Below the pieces are notes generated by a model that did not search any database, was not told the DNA's origin, and was given only the letters and a program-made list of their open reading frames with translations. A stretch of DNA of 64,000 nt from an uncultured Actinomycetes bacterium (lineage in GTDB: Bacteria; Actinomycetota; Geothermincolia; Fen-727; JACVIW01): the NCBI GenBank assembly GCA_937127245.1, contig CAKZLU010000050.1, positions 1 through 64,000 on the forward strand, in the 5' to 3' direction. The position numbers and the translations under genes were made by a program. Positions 1 to 9,111 of this stretch are shown here, one piece after another (within the stretch, counting starts at the first letter, position 1; each line of letters starts with the position of its first letter).

Positions 1-79
1 GTGAAAATGTTTATGAAAATATATAATAATAGTTGAGCTATTAACCCATACCATCATAAGTCTTCGAGTTTTATCAGAG

Positions 80-1357
80 ATGAAATGCGATTTTTGCGGA
101 CTGACAAACCCGGATAACGCTCGTTTTTGTATGCAGTGCGGAAAGGATTTCCAAGCATCCAAAGACGATAATTCGCTTTTTGAATACACTGAGTCTGACT
201 CCTTTACCCCTTCTGGTTCACTCGAAGAGCTACCCCTGTCGAAGGAGAGGAGGAAACTTGCCACAGAATCTGAACAAAAAGAGCAGATAAGTCTCGAAGA
301 AAAAAAACGCGCTCTGGAGAATCCCCGAGTCATACTTCCCATGGGCAAACCTGATGAGGAAGAAAAAGAGAACTCTCTAGAAATATTTCAGCCCGAGGCA
401 AGCAAACTGACTGTTGAGAACAAGGTTTTCTGCAGTCTTTGTAGTTTTGGAAGCCCTGCCGACAGTAAATACTGCTTTAACTGCGGCGCCCCCATTGACG
501 AGGCTGAAGAACGAATCACAGATAATTTCGGGCAGGACGGTTCAATTCCGCTTGCTCCACCGGAGGAATATACATTCGACACGAGCACACTCGCTCCAAT
601 GAGGCCATCACATGATGAGGGTCTAACACCTGCGAAAAAAGAAAAGAAAATTAAAGTTAGGTGGGAGTTCAGATGGGGAATTCAGGAATGGATTGCCGTG
701 ATAATTGTTACCTGTGCGGTCGGTTTTGCGGTGTGGTTCTTCCTGCTGGGTGGAAGTGATATTTTCACCTACGAAGCCAAGAAGATCCGTCAAGCGGGAA
801 ATACGATGGAAAACCTCACGAGCTTCCAGTACGCCTCCCGTGGCGCGGTCGAAGGGAAAGAATCTGGCGTTTATGAATTATCCGGTCACGCGAATTACAT
901 AAAGCCCGAGAAATTCGAGGTATTTTTTAGCACTTCTCATCCACAGAAAGGTCCCCGCAGGTATCATCAGATTAGAATAAGCAATAAATCATATTCATTG
1001 AAGGAAGACAGGTGGGTCAAACTGAAAAGTGGCGAGGCGGTTTTTGGAATTGGCGGCCTCTGGAAAAGTTTCACCAGCGTTGAGAACCTGGGAAGGAAAA
1101 ATATCAACGGCAGGGAATTCCACAATTACCGTTACAGGGTGCCCGCCCGGAATCTGACTAGCATGTTTGGCGTGCAAAACCCCGATGCGGTTTCTGACGC
1201 TGTCGTTGAAATTTTCATAGATTCAACAACGCATTACATAAACAGGATCACCGCCGTTCTCTACAACTTTGAAATTGAAGTAGAGCGGTCAACATTGAAG
1301 CTCGAGTTCAATCTTGTGGCGGTTAACCAACCTTTTCAGATAACGAAACCGATCTGA
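80..1357 (+). CDS. Double zinc-ribbon, single-pass membrane protein with extracellular LppX/LolA-like domain
   Basis: A 425-residue protein with two cytoplasmic zinc ribbons (cysteines near residues 3, 6, 17, 20 and 118, 121, 132, 135), separated by a charged low-complexity linker. One membrane helix lies at about 203-226. The C-terminal half (about 235-425) should be extracellular. Its beta-rich pattern, with a GNTMENLTSFQY start, resembles lipoprotein-carrier-like domains (LolA/LppX type) used for lipid or polymer handling; this is fold-level inference only. Such zinc-ribbon plus helix plus exodomain proteins are common but uncharacterised in Gram-positive lineages. It stands alone, convergent with the next gene 32 bp away. 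No specific function is claimed. Confidence 0.75.
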   Translation: MKCDFCGLTNPDNARFCMQCGKDFQASKDDNSLFEYTESDSFTPSGSLEELPLSKERRKLATESEQKEQISLEEKKRALENPRVILPMGKPDEEEKENSLEIFQPEASKLTVENKVFCSLCSFGSPADSKYCFNCGAPIDEAEERITDNFGQDGSIPLAPPEEYTFDTSTLAPMRPSHDEGLTPAKKEKKIKVRWEFRWGIQEWIAVIIVTCAVGFAVWFFLLGGSDIFTYEAKKIRQAGNTMENLTSFQYASRGAVEGKESGVYELSGHANYIKPEKFEVFFSTSHPQKGPRRYHQIRISNKSYSLKEDRWVKLKSGEAVFGIGGLWKSFTSVENLGRKNINGREFHNYRYRVPARNLTSMFGVQNPDAVSDAVVEIFIDSTTHYINRITAVLYNFEIEVERSTLKLEFNLVAVNQPFQITKPI

Positions 1358-1389
1358 ATGGAGCGCACTGGGTATAACCCACGAGAAAC

Positions 1390-3198
1390 CTAATCAACGA
1401 TTTCAATTCCTTTGGGCGCTTTATACTTCTTCTTAAGAGAATCCCCTCTCCTCTCAACCCTTGCCTCTATAAACCCGCAGGGAGTGGGCACCCTTCCCTC
1501 GACCCACTCGAACCTTTCACATCTTGGATCAAATCTGCATTTCTTATACCCGACGCCCACAGGTCTTATTCCGAGAACGAACTTTGAAAGAAGCGGAACA
1601 ATCCCTGCAGAGGAGCCGTGACAAAGCGAGACCGGATGGCTAGGGATTTTGCCTCCCGTCTCAACCCACTCCCAGAAAGTGCTACCTGACTCATTTTCAA
1701 CCATATTCCCCCAGCAGCGCCTGATAAGCTCCATAGCCCCCTCATTATCTTTAGCCATGAACCTTGCAAGCGCTTCGAAATTGTTCATGAATGGTATTAC
1801 TTTTCTGTTATGGGGAATCAATGTGGAGCTTAAAAACGGAAAATATGGAGAGTCAACATTCATGGAGCCCCAAGGCTCCCACATTGATTTTCGAATGTAT
1901 CCAAGGATCTTGTTTGTCTCATCGGGCTCGTTTACAAGCCCTGATATTATGGACAAACAATTGGCATCTTGCGGGACTCTCCTCCTGTTCTCCGAGGTGT
2001 CTATGAAAACCCCGTTTCTTGAATCCCACAGTTCCCTGAATATCGCTTCCCCGAGCCTGTAAGCCCTCGAGACACAGCCTGCTGAAAAATCGCCCTCGTC
2101 AAGTTCGTACGCAAGAAATGACGCGCAATTCAAGGCCCAGTAATATAGGATGTTCGTGTAGGAAGGCTTACCTCGTCTCAACACAGAAAAGCACCACTCA
2201 GCGCTATTTGACGGCGACTGCCTGAAAAGACCCCCCTTAGTTTGCGAGTGAAGGTAAGAAAGCGCTCTCTTAACCACAGAAAACAGTTCACGTGTTGTCT
2301 CGATATCCGATGTGTGCAGGTAATATTGGTAAAAAGTTATGATCCACCAGGCAACGTAATCGCCGAAAAGCGAGCTCAGCATGGTTGTAAAGGGGCTTAT
2401 CATGCTGCATGCGGGAATGTATCCGTCTTTCCTTTGCCCTACCGCAAGAGAAATCAAAGAGTCCCTTACAGCATCGGTATTATAGACGCTCATGTACTGG
2501 GCTGCGCCCATCAGCGACAGGTCCGCGGACCAGATTAATCGGTCCCTTTTAGCGCCATTAATTAACACCCACTGTCCATCACCAATCCTTTTGCTTGAGT
2601 CTATCCCTCCAAGCCTCGGGTCTATGGTGCACATTTCAATCGTATGCAAACCGGCAAACCAAGCCTTGTTAAGGGTTTCATCATCGCACAGGAAATAACC
2701 GGTCAAATCCTGACTCTCCGGAATGTGGGCAGTGTACTCAACCCATGCCTCTTCTAGCCGTGCAGCTCCCGCTGAAAGGGGATACAGCCACAAGTACCTG
2801 AAACCCCCGCAGTGCTTAACTTCGGTCACCGAACCATTCTTTATCTTTACTCGGTAATCCCTGACGCCGGGGTCTTTCCCGGTAAGTGTGCGCGAGATAA
2901 TCGGTTTTAAGATGTGCTGGACAGACTCAACCGCCTGCAGTCCCAGGGTGTGACCGCCTTCTGATTTGATCAGAAATCTCGGATACCCTCCAACTTCCAC
3001 TCCGAAATCCAGGAGTAACCCATTTGCCCGGAGAGGTTTCAGAACAACCAAACGTTCGCGCCCGTTTGAGTACGATACCCATTCGGTGACCCTTCCCCGG
3101 AGATCCGTAACTCCAACCGCTTTGGGGTAAACCTTCCTCCGGGAAGGCTCAAGCCAAAAATCTTTTACAGCCTCTCTCTCTTTGAGTACCGTCCTCAA
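1390..3198 (-). CDS. GH78-like (alpha-L-rhamnosidase family) six-hairpin glycosidase
   Basis: A 602-residue (alpha/alpha)6-barrel enzyme of the bacterial alpha-L-rhamnosidase type. The N-terminal third is beta-sandwich and ends in FRYLWLYP, the counterpart of the GFRYV motif of GH78. The barrel starts near residue 180 and has acidic clusters in GAKRDRLIWSADL and EWCFSVLRRG at the expected catalytic face. There is no signal peptide, so it is probably cytoplasmic and acts on imported oligosaccharides. The start is TTG at 3198, preceded by GGAGAGGA about eight bases upstream. It is divergent from a fucose-isomerase-like gene, suggesting a deoxyhexose (rhamnose or fucose) theme. The exact substrate is not determinable. 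Confidence 0.8.
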   Translation of the reverse strand: MRTVLKEREAVKDFWLEPSRRKVYPKAVGVTDLRGRVTEWVSYSNGRERLVVLKPLRANGLLLDFGVEVGGYPRFLIKSEGGHTLGLQAVESVQHILKPIISRTLTGKDPGVRDYRVKIKNGSVTEVKHCGGFRYLWLYPLSAGAARLEEAWVEYTAHIPESQDLTGYFLCDDETLNKAWFAGLHTIEMCTIDPRLGGIDSSKRIGDGQWVLINGAKRDRLIWSADLSLMGAAQYMSVYNTDAVRDSLISLAVGQRKDGYIPACSMISPFTTMLSSLFGDYVAWWIITFYQYYLHTSDIETTRELFSVVKRALSYLHSQTKGGLFRQSPSNSAEWCFSVLRRGKPSYTNILYYWALNCASFLAYELDEGDFSAGCVSRAYRLGEAIFRELWDSRNGVFIDTSENRRRVPQDANCLSIISGLVNEPDETNKILGYIRKSMWEPWGSMNVDSPYFPFLSSTLIPHNRKVIPFMNNFEALARFMAKDNEGAMELIRRCWGNMVENESGSTFWEWVETGGKIPSHPVSLCHGSSAGIVPLLSKFVLGIRPVGVGYKKCRFDPRCERFEWVEGRVPTPCGFIEARVERRGDSLKKKYKAPKGIEIVD

Positions 3199-3412
3199 TA
3201 AATTTTCCTCTCCTCTTCTCTGTGCGAAATCATGCTCACCGAATTTTATTTATCATTCCTTTTTTTAGGCAACCGACAAAGCATGCCTACATTAGAAGTT
3301 TTGGAGGGAACGAGTATGTGTTAATAAAGTCCAGGAAATATATATCTCACAGATGATAGAATTTGTTCGCCGGGCGCAGTCTGATTAGTGGGATTTGATG
3401 GAGGCGGGACAA

Positions 3413-4975
3413 ATGGATGAGGAATTCACAATTGCGGTCTTTTCGCCAAACGACCCACGACCCTGGGTGAGAAAAGAAAACACTAAGATGATGCTCGATC
3501 ACGAAGCTAAATTGATTAACGCGCTTAAGGGTAAAGGATACAAGCTTGTGCGGGGAGGCGATGGGTTTATAGAAAGCGACCAGATCGCATGGAACACCAA
3601 ACTGGTTCAGGAGCATATTAAAAGGATATCTGAAAGCAATCCCTCTGTACTCATTGTCAATCAGGGCTCGTGGACTTTTCCCTACGACACCATTGATGCC
3701 GTAAAGCTTCTATCTGCGCTTTCCAAAGAAATTCCTCGGGTCATAATGTTTTGCTATAAGGACACCACGGTACCTGGACTAGTCGCCGGCATGTCTGCTG
3801 GAGGGGGTTTAAAGAGGATCGGCGTACCATTTGTGACCTGCTACGGCAAAATCGACGAAGATCCCAAAGTCTTGGATGACCTCGAGGAAGTGATCGGTTT
3901 CTATCGAAAGAGATGGGAATCGAAGAATGCCGTCCGTCGTGTTTTAGATGAACTCCCGTTTCAGAAGTACGTGGCATTCGGCGGAATGAGTCTTAAAATG
4001 GCCACAACCACAGCGGATGTCGATCAGTGGCAGAAAATTTTCGGGGTTTCCTATGAGGCGCTAGATCAATCAGTTCTCACTGACAGAGCACTTGAGATGG
4101 TCTCATGGGAGGGTTTTCCGGGAGCGAGCCCCTATCACATACACGATATAAGGATAGAAAAAGCGCTTGAATATACACTGAGCGGAGGGCACGGCGTATT
4201 TGATTTTTCAAGAGAGAAAATGACGGGACCTGAAAAATTTGTCCTCCAGATCGCTTATTATTTCGCTGCTTTCGACATTATCACCGACTCAGGCGCAACC
4301 TTTGCCGGCATAAAATGCCAGGATGAATTAAGCGCAAAATACTGCACAGTCTGCCCTGCTGCCGCTTTTTTGAATAACGATGTCGGTCCGGACGGCAGAA
4401 AAAAGCCAATCATACCGGTCGCTTGCGAAAACGATATGGACTCAGCCCTTACTCAGCTTCTTTTGCATCTCCTTTCAGGCCAACCCGCCGGTTTTGGGGA
4501 CTTTAGGGACATTGAGAACGGAGTCCTTGCGATAATCAACTGCGGTCAGCATCCTCCGTACTTTTTCGGTACACCCTCGGAAGAACCGGAAACAAAACTT
4601 AACAGGACAGAATACCTCGGTCAGGAATATTATTATCTTGCCGGCGGGAGCGCGGTCAGAGGGAGAACGCCGGGAGGACAGACCATCACGGTGGCGCGGC
4701 TGGGAAGACAAAACCTTCGTTATGAGCTCGTTGCCACGGTTATCGAAACCATAGACGTTCATCCATCGGAGTATGAGAAATATACGCCCTCATGGCCAAT
4801 CATAAAAGGAAAGACGCCCGTTGATGATGATGTGCTCATCGAGGCCTGGCCCTGTAACCACCTCGCTTTTACCTTCGGGGACTGGACAGCCGCTCTTGCT
4901 GAAATTTCGCAGAACTTGCAGATTGGTTTCAGAATTTTCGATAAGAACGGACGGGAATACAGGAACGCGCCTTAA
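3413..4975 (+). CDS. L-fucose/L-arabinose isomerase-like protein
   Basis: About 520 residues resembling the COG2407 fucose/arabinose isomerase superfamily, which interconverts aldoses and ketoses using a Mn2+-bound active site. The C-terminal region holds family landmarks: CQDELS, ENDMDSALTQLL, NCGQHPPYFFG and a late His in PCNHLAFTFG. The frame is open from a TTG at 3395. The ATG at 3413 has GGAGG eight bases upstream and is the better start, giving MDEEFTIAVF. It is divergent from the GH78-like glycosidase, and a shared 215-bp intergenic region could co-regulate release and isomerisation of a deoxyhexose. Some family members are not true isomerases, so the reaction is inferred. Confidence 0.75.
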   Translation: MDEEFTIAVFSPNDPRPWVRKENTKMMLDHEAKLINALKGKGYKLVRGGDGFIESDQIAWNTKLVQEHIKRISESNPSVLIVNQGSWTFPYDTIDAVKLLSALSKEIPRVIMFCYKDTTVPGLVAGMSAGGGLKRIGVPFVTCYGKIDEDPKVLDDLEEVIGFYRKRWESKNAVRRVLDELPFQKYVAFGGMSLKMATTTADVDQWQKIFGVSYEALDQSVLTDRALEMVSWEGFPGASPYHIHDIRIEKALEYTLSGGHGVFDFSREKMTGPEKFVLQIAYYFAAFDIITDSGATFAGIKCQDELSAKYCTVCPAAAFLNNDVGPDGRKKPIIPVACENDMDSALTQLLLHLLSGQPAGFGDFRDIENGVLAIINCGQHPPYFFGTPSEEPETKLNRTEYLGQEYYYLAGGSAVRGRTPGGQTITVARLGRQNLRYELVATVIETIDVHPSEYEKYTPSWPIIKGKTPVDDDVLIEAWPCNHLAFTFGDWTAALAEISQNLQIGFRIFDKNGREYRNAP

Positions 4976-5042
4976 TGGTTCCAGCCCGCATATGAAAATG
5001 CTTTGGCTCAAAATCCAAAGAGAAGCCTCATGGTTTAACTTG

Positions 5043-5825
5043 TCACCTACCCGCACGGCAAACAAACTGTATTCGTCTCGTATTGCGACTTACCCCACCC
5101 AGGTCATAGGCGTCAAAAGCGTAACATTCTTTAAATCCGGAGCGTAATATCACATCCTTGAGGTAATCGAGAGGGTATGCTCTTTCACAGTGCGTTTCTC
5201 TTTTCATCTCATCGCAATTCTTTCTGATACTTATGAAATTCGTCATCGAGATCGTGAGAATTTTCTTTTTCTCATTCCAGTCCGATTCCCATATCGATAC
5301 TCCCTGGCGGCACCTGTGAACCTGAAGGTCATTTCCATCCTCAATGCGAAGTTCATTCTCCGTGTTAACGTCAAAAACCGCCCATCCTCCACTGTTAAGG
5401 GAAGAGGCGAATTTCTCAATGGTCAATTCAAGTTCATTTTCCTCGAGTATGTAATTTATTGAATCGAAATTGCACGTCAGAAGGTCCACTCTCTCGGGCA
5501 AGCATATTTCAGTGAATTTCTGCTGGAGAAAAATTACATCCTCCGACCGAACTCTTCTTTTCGCGACGTCAAGCATCCACGCCGAACCGTCCACGCCGTA
5601 AACACGCTTGCATCGCGATTTAAGATATAAGACAGCAAGACCGGTTCCGCAAGCGATATCAGCCGCGGTATCAAAAGAAAACCCGAACCTGCTCTCGATT
5701 ATCTCGAATCTCTCCTTCCAGCATTCGAAAGCGTATTTCCCCACAGTGTCGTCATACAAAAGCGCGAACTCCCTGTACGGACTTTCAGATTGCACACCTC
5801 TTGAGCTCTTTCTTCCCTGCTCCAT
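5043..5825 (-). CDS. Class I SAM-dependent methyltransferase
   Basis: A 260-residue Rossmann methyltransferase. Motif I is AADIACGTG near residue 58, the acidic residue ending strand beta2 is in VYGVDGS, and the motif IV-like strand is VDLLTCNFDSINYI. An N-terminal YDDTVGKYAFECW segment matches the small-molecule methyltransferase cap. The soluble protein is expected to transfer a methyl group from S-adenosylmethionine; the acceptor is unknown. The start is ATG at 5825 with only a weak upstream purine stretch. It stands alone, convergent with the isomerase gene (67 bp). Confidence 0.8.
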   Translation of the reverse strand: MEQGRKSSRGVQSESPYREFALLYDDTVGKYAFECWKERFEIIESRFGFSFDTAADIACGTGLAVLYLKSRCKRVYGVDGSAWMLDVAKRRVRSEDVIFLQQKFTEICLPERVDLLTCNFDSINYILEENELELTIEKFASSLNSGGWAVFDVNTENELRIEDGNDLQVHRCRQGVSIWESDWNEKKKILTISMTNFISIRKNCDEMKRETHCERAYPLDYLKDVILRSGFKECYAFDAYDLGGVSRNTRRIQFVCRAGR

Positions 5826-6169
5826 TTTTACTCAGCCCGAAAACCTTGAAAAAACCTGCGACAACATGAATATAACAGAAAAACCATATTTTATTAGATT
5901 CAAATCACGTTGAAACCGTTTGAAAACAAAGCGGTAATAAAGTATAAATCTGCAGCCTCGGCATCTTTAAGGCTGTTAACAGGAAGCGTCCGGTACGTAC
6001 GGTAATTTCAAATCAAGTTCTCACACAGGCGTTTTTGAGAGCATAGAAGTGTGTTGCCCTTGTTGCGAATAAAAGTTAAGATTTATTCCGCCTCATCCCT
6101 GCGCGAATCGTGCATTTTCTAAGAGGCCAGCGAGATGAGAGGGTACCTTTTAAGTCACGAGGGGGTAAA
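5826..6169. other. Intergenic region, no gene recognised
   Basis: This 344-bp AT-rich stretch lies between the divergent methyltransferase and the small lysine-rich gene. It contains an 8-bp palindrome GTACGTAC near 5993-6000 and no recognisable RNA fold or tRNA. It presumably holds both promoters, but no convincing -35/-10 pair was found. Confidence 0.4.
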
Positions 6170-6304
6170 ATGAAGAAAAGAAAAGTAAAGAAGCTCGAAA
6201 AGAAAGCAAAAAAGCTTGAAAAGAGAGCCAAGAAGGCGAACAAGAAAGCGCAAAGAGCTTTGAAAAAGGCCGAAAAGGCAAAAAAGAAAATCTCCCCGGA
6301 ATAA
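6170..6304 (+). CDS. 44-residue lysine/alanine-rich basic helical protein
   Basis: The frame is open from an ATG at 6110. The ATG at 6170 has GAGGGGG four to eight bases upstream and is the likely start, giving 44 residues. Roughly half are Lys or Arg in repeating KKAKKLEKRAKK and KKAEKAKKK heptad-like units, so the peptide should be a single highly basic helix or coiled coil. Such peptides usually bind nucleic acid or polyanionic polymers and resemble histone-H1-like tails, but no family is recognised. The stop TAA at 6302-6304 is followed by an AT-rich tail. Function unknown. Confidence 0.55.
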   Translation: MKKRKVKKLEKKAKKLEKRAKKANKKAQRALKKAEKAKKKISPE

Positions 6305-6444
6305 AAAATCTTTTCGATTTCATATATTTATTCAACGCATCGGATATCCCGCTTCTGAGCGTGATCCTACAGCTGCTATATTAAAAGCAAGACAACATTA
6401 CCCAGCGGTCGGGGGTAACACCCAACCCTGATACCGCGTTTAAT

Positions 6445-7443
6445 TTAAGCCTGCGGGATGAAATCTGCGGGTCTGTGCTCGACGAGCGTAATCGCCTCAT
6501 TCTCGCAGACGACCTTGCAAAGACCGCAACCCATGCATTCCGCTGCGTTCACTTCCATAACGTTTGTTTTGGAGTTCAGTGAAAGCGCACCGAAATAGCA
6601 TCTTTCAAGGCAGGTCTCGCAGCCCTGGCAAAGATCGGGGTCAATCGACGCGACAAATCTGCTCGGATCGCACATTTTCAACTTTTTGTTTATCAGTACG
6701 GGAAACGTCATACAGCAATCCTCACAGCAGTTACAGATGAAGTGAGTATCTCCGGCACGGTTCATGGTCGTGTGAATCAAGCCAACCTCTTCTGCCTTTT
6801 TTATAAGGGAAAGCGCCTCATCTTTGTCAATTCGTCTCCCCGTTCCCCGGTCTATCGCGTATTGAGCTGCTTTGCCAATCTGAATGCATATCTCCACAGG
6901 GCGGTCGCACTTTCGCGCGGTAAGCCTGCACGTGCAATTCGTAACCGCAATGTCGCCAGCCTCCTCAATCATCTTGCTGACGTCTTCAAACGCGAGAATC
7001 TGCTGCTTTGCGTCTATTGATTCCCTTACGGGAACGATTCTCGTTACAGGTCGCGGCAGGACTTTTTCAGCCATCTCTGAAAACTGGGTCCACTCCTTTT
7101 CCATAAACTCCTGCCACAGATCAAGAAATTCCCTGGGAGCCTCAGGCCATAGAATAGTCGCATCATGAAACTGCATGAGATCGCGGCACATCCTATGAAG
7201 AACGCCCTCAGGCGTGGATTTCTTAAAAACAAGCCCTTTCCTGTAAAGTACGTTGAGCATTTCTTCAATCTTTTCGCTGTCCTTTCCTAAAGCCTGGGAA
7301 AGAGATTCTACGGTACCGGGAAGCGCGAGAAGCAGTTCGGCTTCTTCTTGATCCGCGATAGCGGCAAATATTTTCGGAATTATCTCGGAAGAACCCATGA
7401 AAATCTTCTCCGCGAGTTTCTTGTGAATATCAGCGACTTCCAT
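6445..7443 (-). CDS. Polyferredoxin-like 4Fe-4S protein with N-terminal winged helix
   Basis: A 332-residue protein. The N-terminal part (about 40-85) looks like a winged helix. It is followed by a CTCR...CDRPVEICIQ motif near 170, a cysteine cluster CNCCEDCC near 238, and two classical 4Fe-4S motifs, CQGCETCLERC and CMGCGLCKVVC, at about 272-315. This architecture is common in strict anaerobes as an electron carrier or redox sensor, usually unnamed. The start is ATG at 7443: AAGGAGGA sits seven bases upstream and overrides an in-frame upstream ATG. It is a stand-alone unit. An electron-transfer role is inferred from the clusters. Confidence 0.8.
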   Translation of the reverse strand: MEVADIHKKLAEKIFMGSSEIIPKIFAAIADQEEAELLLALPGTVESLSQALGKDSEKIEEMLNVLYRKGLVFKKSTPEGVLHRMCRDLMQFHDATILWPEAPREFLDLWQEFMEKEWTQFSEMAEKVLPRPVTRIVPVRESIDAKQQILAFEDVSKMIEEAGDIAVTNCTCRLTARKCDRPVEICIQIGKAAQYAIDRGTGRRIDKDEALSLIKKAEEVGLIHTTMNRAGDTHFICNCCEDCCMTFPVLINKKLKMCDPSRFVASIDPDLCQGCETCLERCYFGALSLNSKTNVMEVNAAECMGCGLCKVVCENEAITLVEHRPADFIPQA

Positions 7444-7553
7444 ATCCGCTTCCTCCTTTTGACAAAACACGATAACAACCGAAAATCGAGGCTAAACCAC
7501 GAAGAAAGAAGGATCTCTTATCCTGAAACTTGCCGACGCGATGCTTGAGGAAA

Positions 7554-8081
7554 TCATGTCAGCACTTCGTCAGCTATACGCCTGTAAATCTCATAATCCC
7601 TTTTACCAAAACAACAGCAGATAACTCTCTGTATCGAGTCGTCTTTTTCCAGAAAAGCTCTTATCTGTTCAAGCGCGATTCTTGTTGCTCTCTCAATGGG
7701 AAAACCGTAGGCACCCGTGCTTATAGCGGGAAAAGCTATCGTTTTCAAGCCATTTTCGACGGCGAGTTTCAGGCTGTTCCGATAGCAGTTGGCGAGGAGT
7801 TCGTCCTCGTTTTTCTCCCCTCCATGCCACACCGGACCAACCGTGTGAATCACGTGCTTCGCAGGAAGTCTATAACCCTTGGTTATCTTTGCCTCTCCGG
7901 TCTCGCAACCGCCGAGAGTCCTTGTTTCCTCCAGTAATTCAGGACCGGCAGCGCGGTGTATCGCTCCATCCACGCCTCCTCCACCAAGGAGCGATTTATT
8001 TGCGGCATTAACTATTGCGTCCACCTCTAACTTCGTGATATCCCCTTCAATTATCTCAACCCTTCCATTAAGGTAAGACAA
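7554..8081 (-). CDS. Macro-domain protein (O-acetyl-ADP-ribose deacetylase type)
   Basis: About 175 residues forming one complete macro domain. The ADP-ribose-binding signatures are all present: [16 protein letters not shown], the glycine loop [12 protein letters not shown], the GEAKITKGY strand, and the [13 protein letters not shown] loop. The family hydrolyses O-acetyl-ADP-ribose or removes ADP-ribose from proteins or nucleic acids. Two TTG starts are possible. The one at 8081 has GGGAGG eight bases upstream, while the one at 8087 would be only two bases from it, so 8081 is preferred. No toxin partner lies beside it. Confidence 0.88.
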   Translation of the reverse strand: MSYLNGRVEIIEGDITKLEVDAIVNAANKSLLGGGGVDGAIHRAAGPELLEETRTLGGCETGEAKITKGYRLPAKHVIHTVGPVWHGGEKNEDELLANCYRNSLKLAVENGLKTIAFPAISTGAYGFPIERATRIALEQIRAFLEKDDSIQRVICCCFGKRDYEIYRRIADEVLT

Positions 8082-8191
8082 TGCCAAAACCTCCCTTCAT
8101 ATTCGCTAAAAGTATATCAAAAGGTCTTGAATGAGCATTACTGTAAGATGGAAAATAGATTACAAGCGTCGAATGAGAAGGAGGTGCGCGA

Positions 8192-8332
8192 GTGGAAACA
8201 CCGGAAATTGAGTTCCTTCAGTATCTTCTCAGAAGATTCATTGAACTCAGGGATATTGATATCGAAAAAACAACGGTCAGGTCCTTATTCGCTCAGCTTG
8301 ATGACGAGCTCACCCCGATAGGAGGCGGATGA
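8192..8332 (+). CDS. 46-residue hypothetical protein (GTG start)
   Basis: A short frame hidden under a longer spurious one. A perfect AAGGAGGTG ribosome binding site at 8179-8187 precedes GTG at 8192, and TGA ends it at 8330-8332. The product begins VETPEIEFLQYLLRRF and ends in DDELTPIGGG. The central part is an amphipathic helix with strong charge patterning (FIELRDIDIEKTTVRSLF), followed by a Gly-rich tail. No family is recognised. The codon use and ribosome binding site make it a real gene in my view. It sits between divergent and convergent neighbours and is probably monocistronic. Confidence 0.65.
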   Translation: METPEIEFLQYLLRRFIELRDIDIEKTTVRSLFAQLDDELTPIGGG

Positions 8333-8377
8333 TATTTCCTTGAGTATTCACGTCTCGCTCATCACCTTATAAGCCCA

Positions 8378-9091
8378 TTAGTTCGTGTAATCAAGCGGGT
8401 CTGGTATTCCCGCTTCCCGAAAAGCTTTCTTCCTTAATAGGCAGCTTGCGCATTCCCCGCATGGCTTGCCGTTTACAGCTGGCTGGTAGCAGCTTGTGGT
8501 TAAGCTGAAATCAACGCCGAGGTCATGACCCACTCTGACGATTTCCGACTTTTTCATATTAATAAGCGGGGTCATAACCTTTATTGGGCTCCCCCTCACG
8601 CCTGACTTCGTGCCAACCTCAACAACCTTCCCGAAAGCGTCGATAAACTCCTGCCTGCAGTCCGGATAGCCTGAATAGTCAATCGCGTTTGCGCCAATGA
8701 ATACCGCCTCCGCGCCGAGCGCCTCCGCCCACGCGATAGCCAGTGAAAGAAATATGATGTTTCGCGCGGGAACATAAGTGGCGGGAATATCATCTACCTG
8801 AGTCTCTTTTTCCCCCTTAGGTATTTCCCCATCACCCAGGAGAGCCGAACCGCCAATCTTTTTTAGGTCCAAGTTGAGAACAAGGTGGCTCTTTGCTCCC
8901 ATCATCTCGGAAAGCCGCCGCGAAACATCTATTTCGAACCTATTCGTCTGTCCGTAATCGATGCTCAAAGTAAAGCATTCGTAACCATCCCTTAGCGCAA
9001 AAGCAAAGGTAACGGCGGAGTCCATTCCGCCGCTGAGAAGGACCACGGCTCTTTTTCTTACGGGTCCGGTAGTTGAGTTATTGTGAAGCAT
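8378..9091 (-). CDS. queC: 7-cyano-7-deazaguanine synthase QueC
   Basis: A 237-residue ATP-pyrophosphatase-fold enzyme converting 7-carboxy-7-deazaguanine to preQ0 with ATP and ammonia. This is the last step before preQ0 in the queuosine pathway. The PP-loop SGGMDS is near residue 20, the SIDYGQ strand follows, then YVPARNIIFLS, GANAIDYSGYPDCR and the C-terminal zinc site SCYQ...PCGECASCLLRK with four cysteines. Length is typical. The start is ATG at 9091. No other queuosine genes lie in the window. It is followed upstream on the same strand by a PfkB kinase 20 bp away, so the two could be co-transcribed. Confidence 0.95.
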   Translation of the reverse strand: MLHNNSTTGPVRKRAVVLLSGGMDSAVTFAFALRDGYECFTLSIDYGQTNRFEIDVSRRLSEMMGAKSHLVLNLDLKKIGGSALLGDGEIPKGEKETQVDDIPATYVPARNIIFLSLAIAWAEALGAEAVFIGANAIDYSGYPDCRQEFIDAFGKVVEVGTKSGVRGSPIKVMTPLINMKKSEIVRVGHDLGVDFSLTTSCYQPAVNGKPCGECASCLLRKKAFREAGIPDPLDYTN

Positions 9092-9111
9092 CGACGCTCG
9101 CCATCCAGAGA

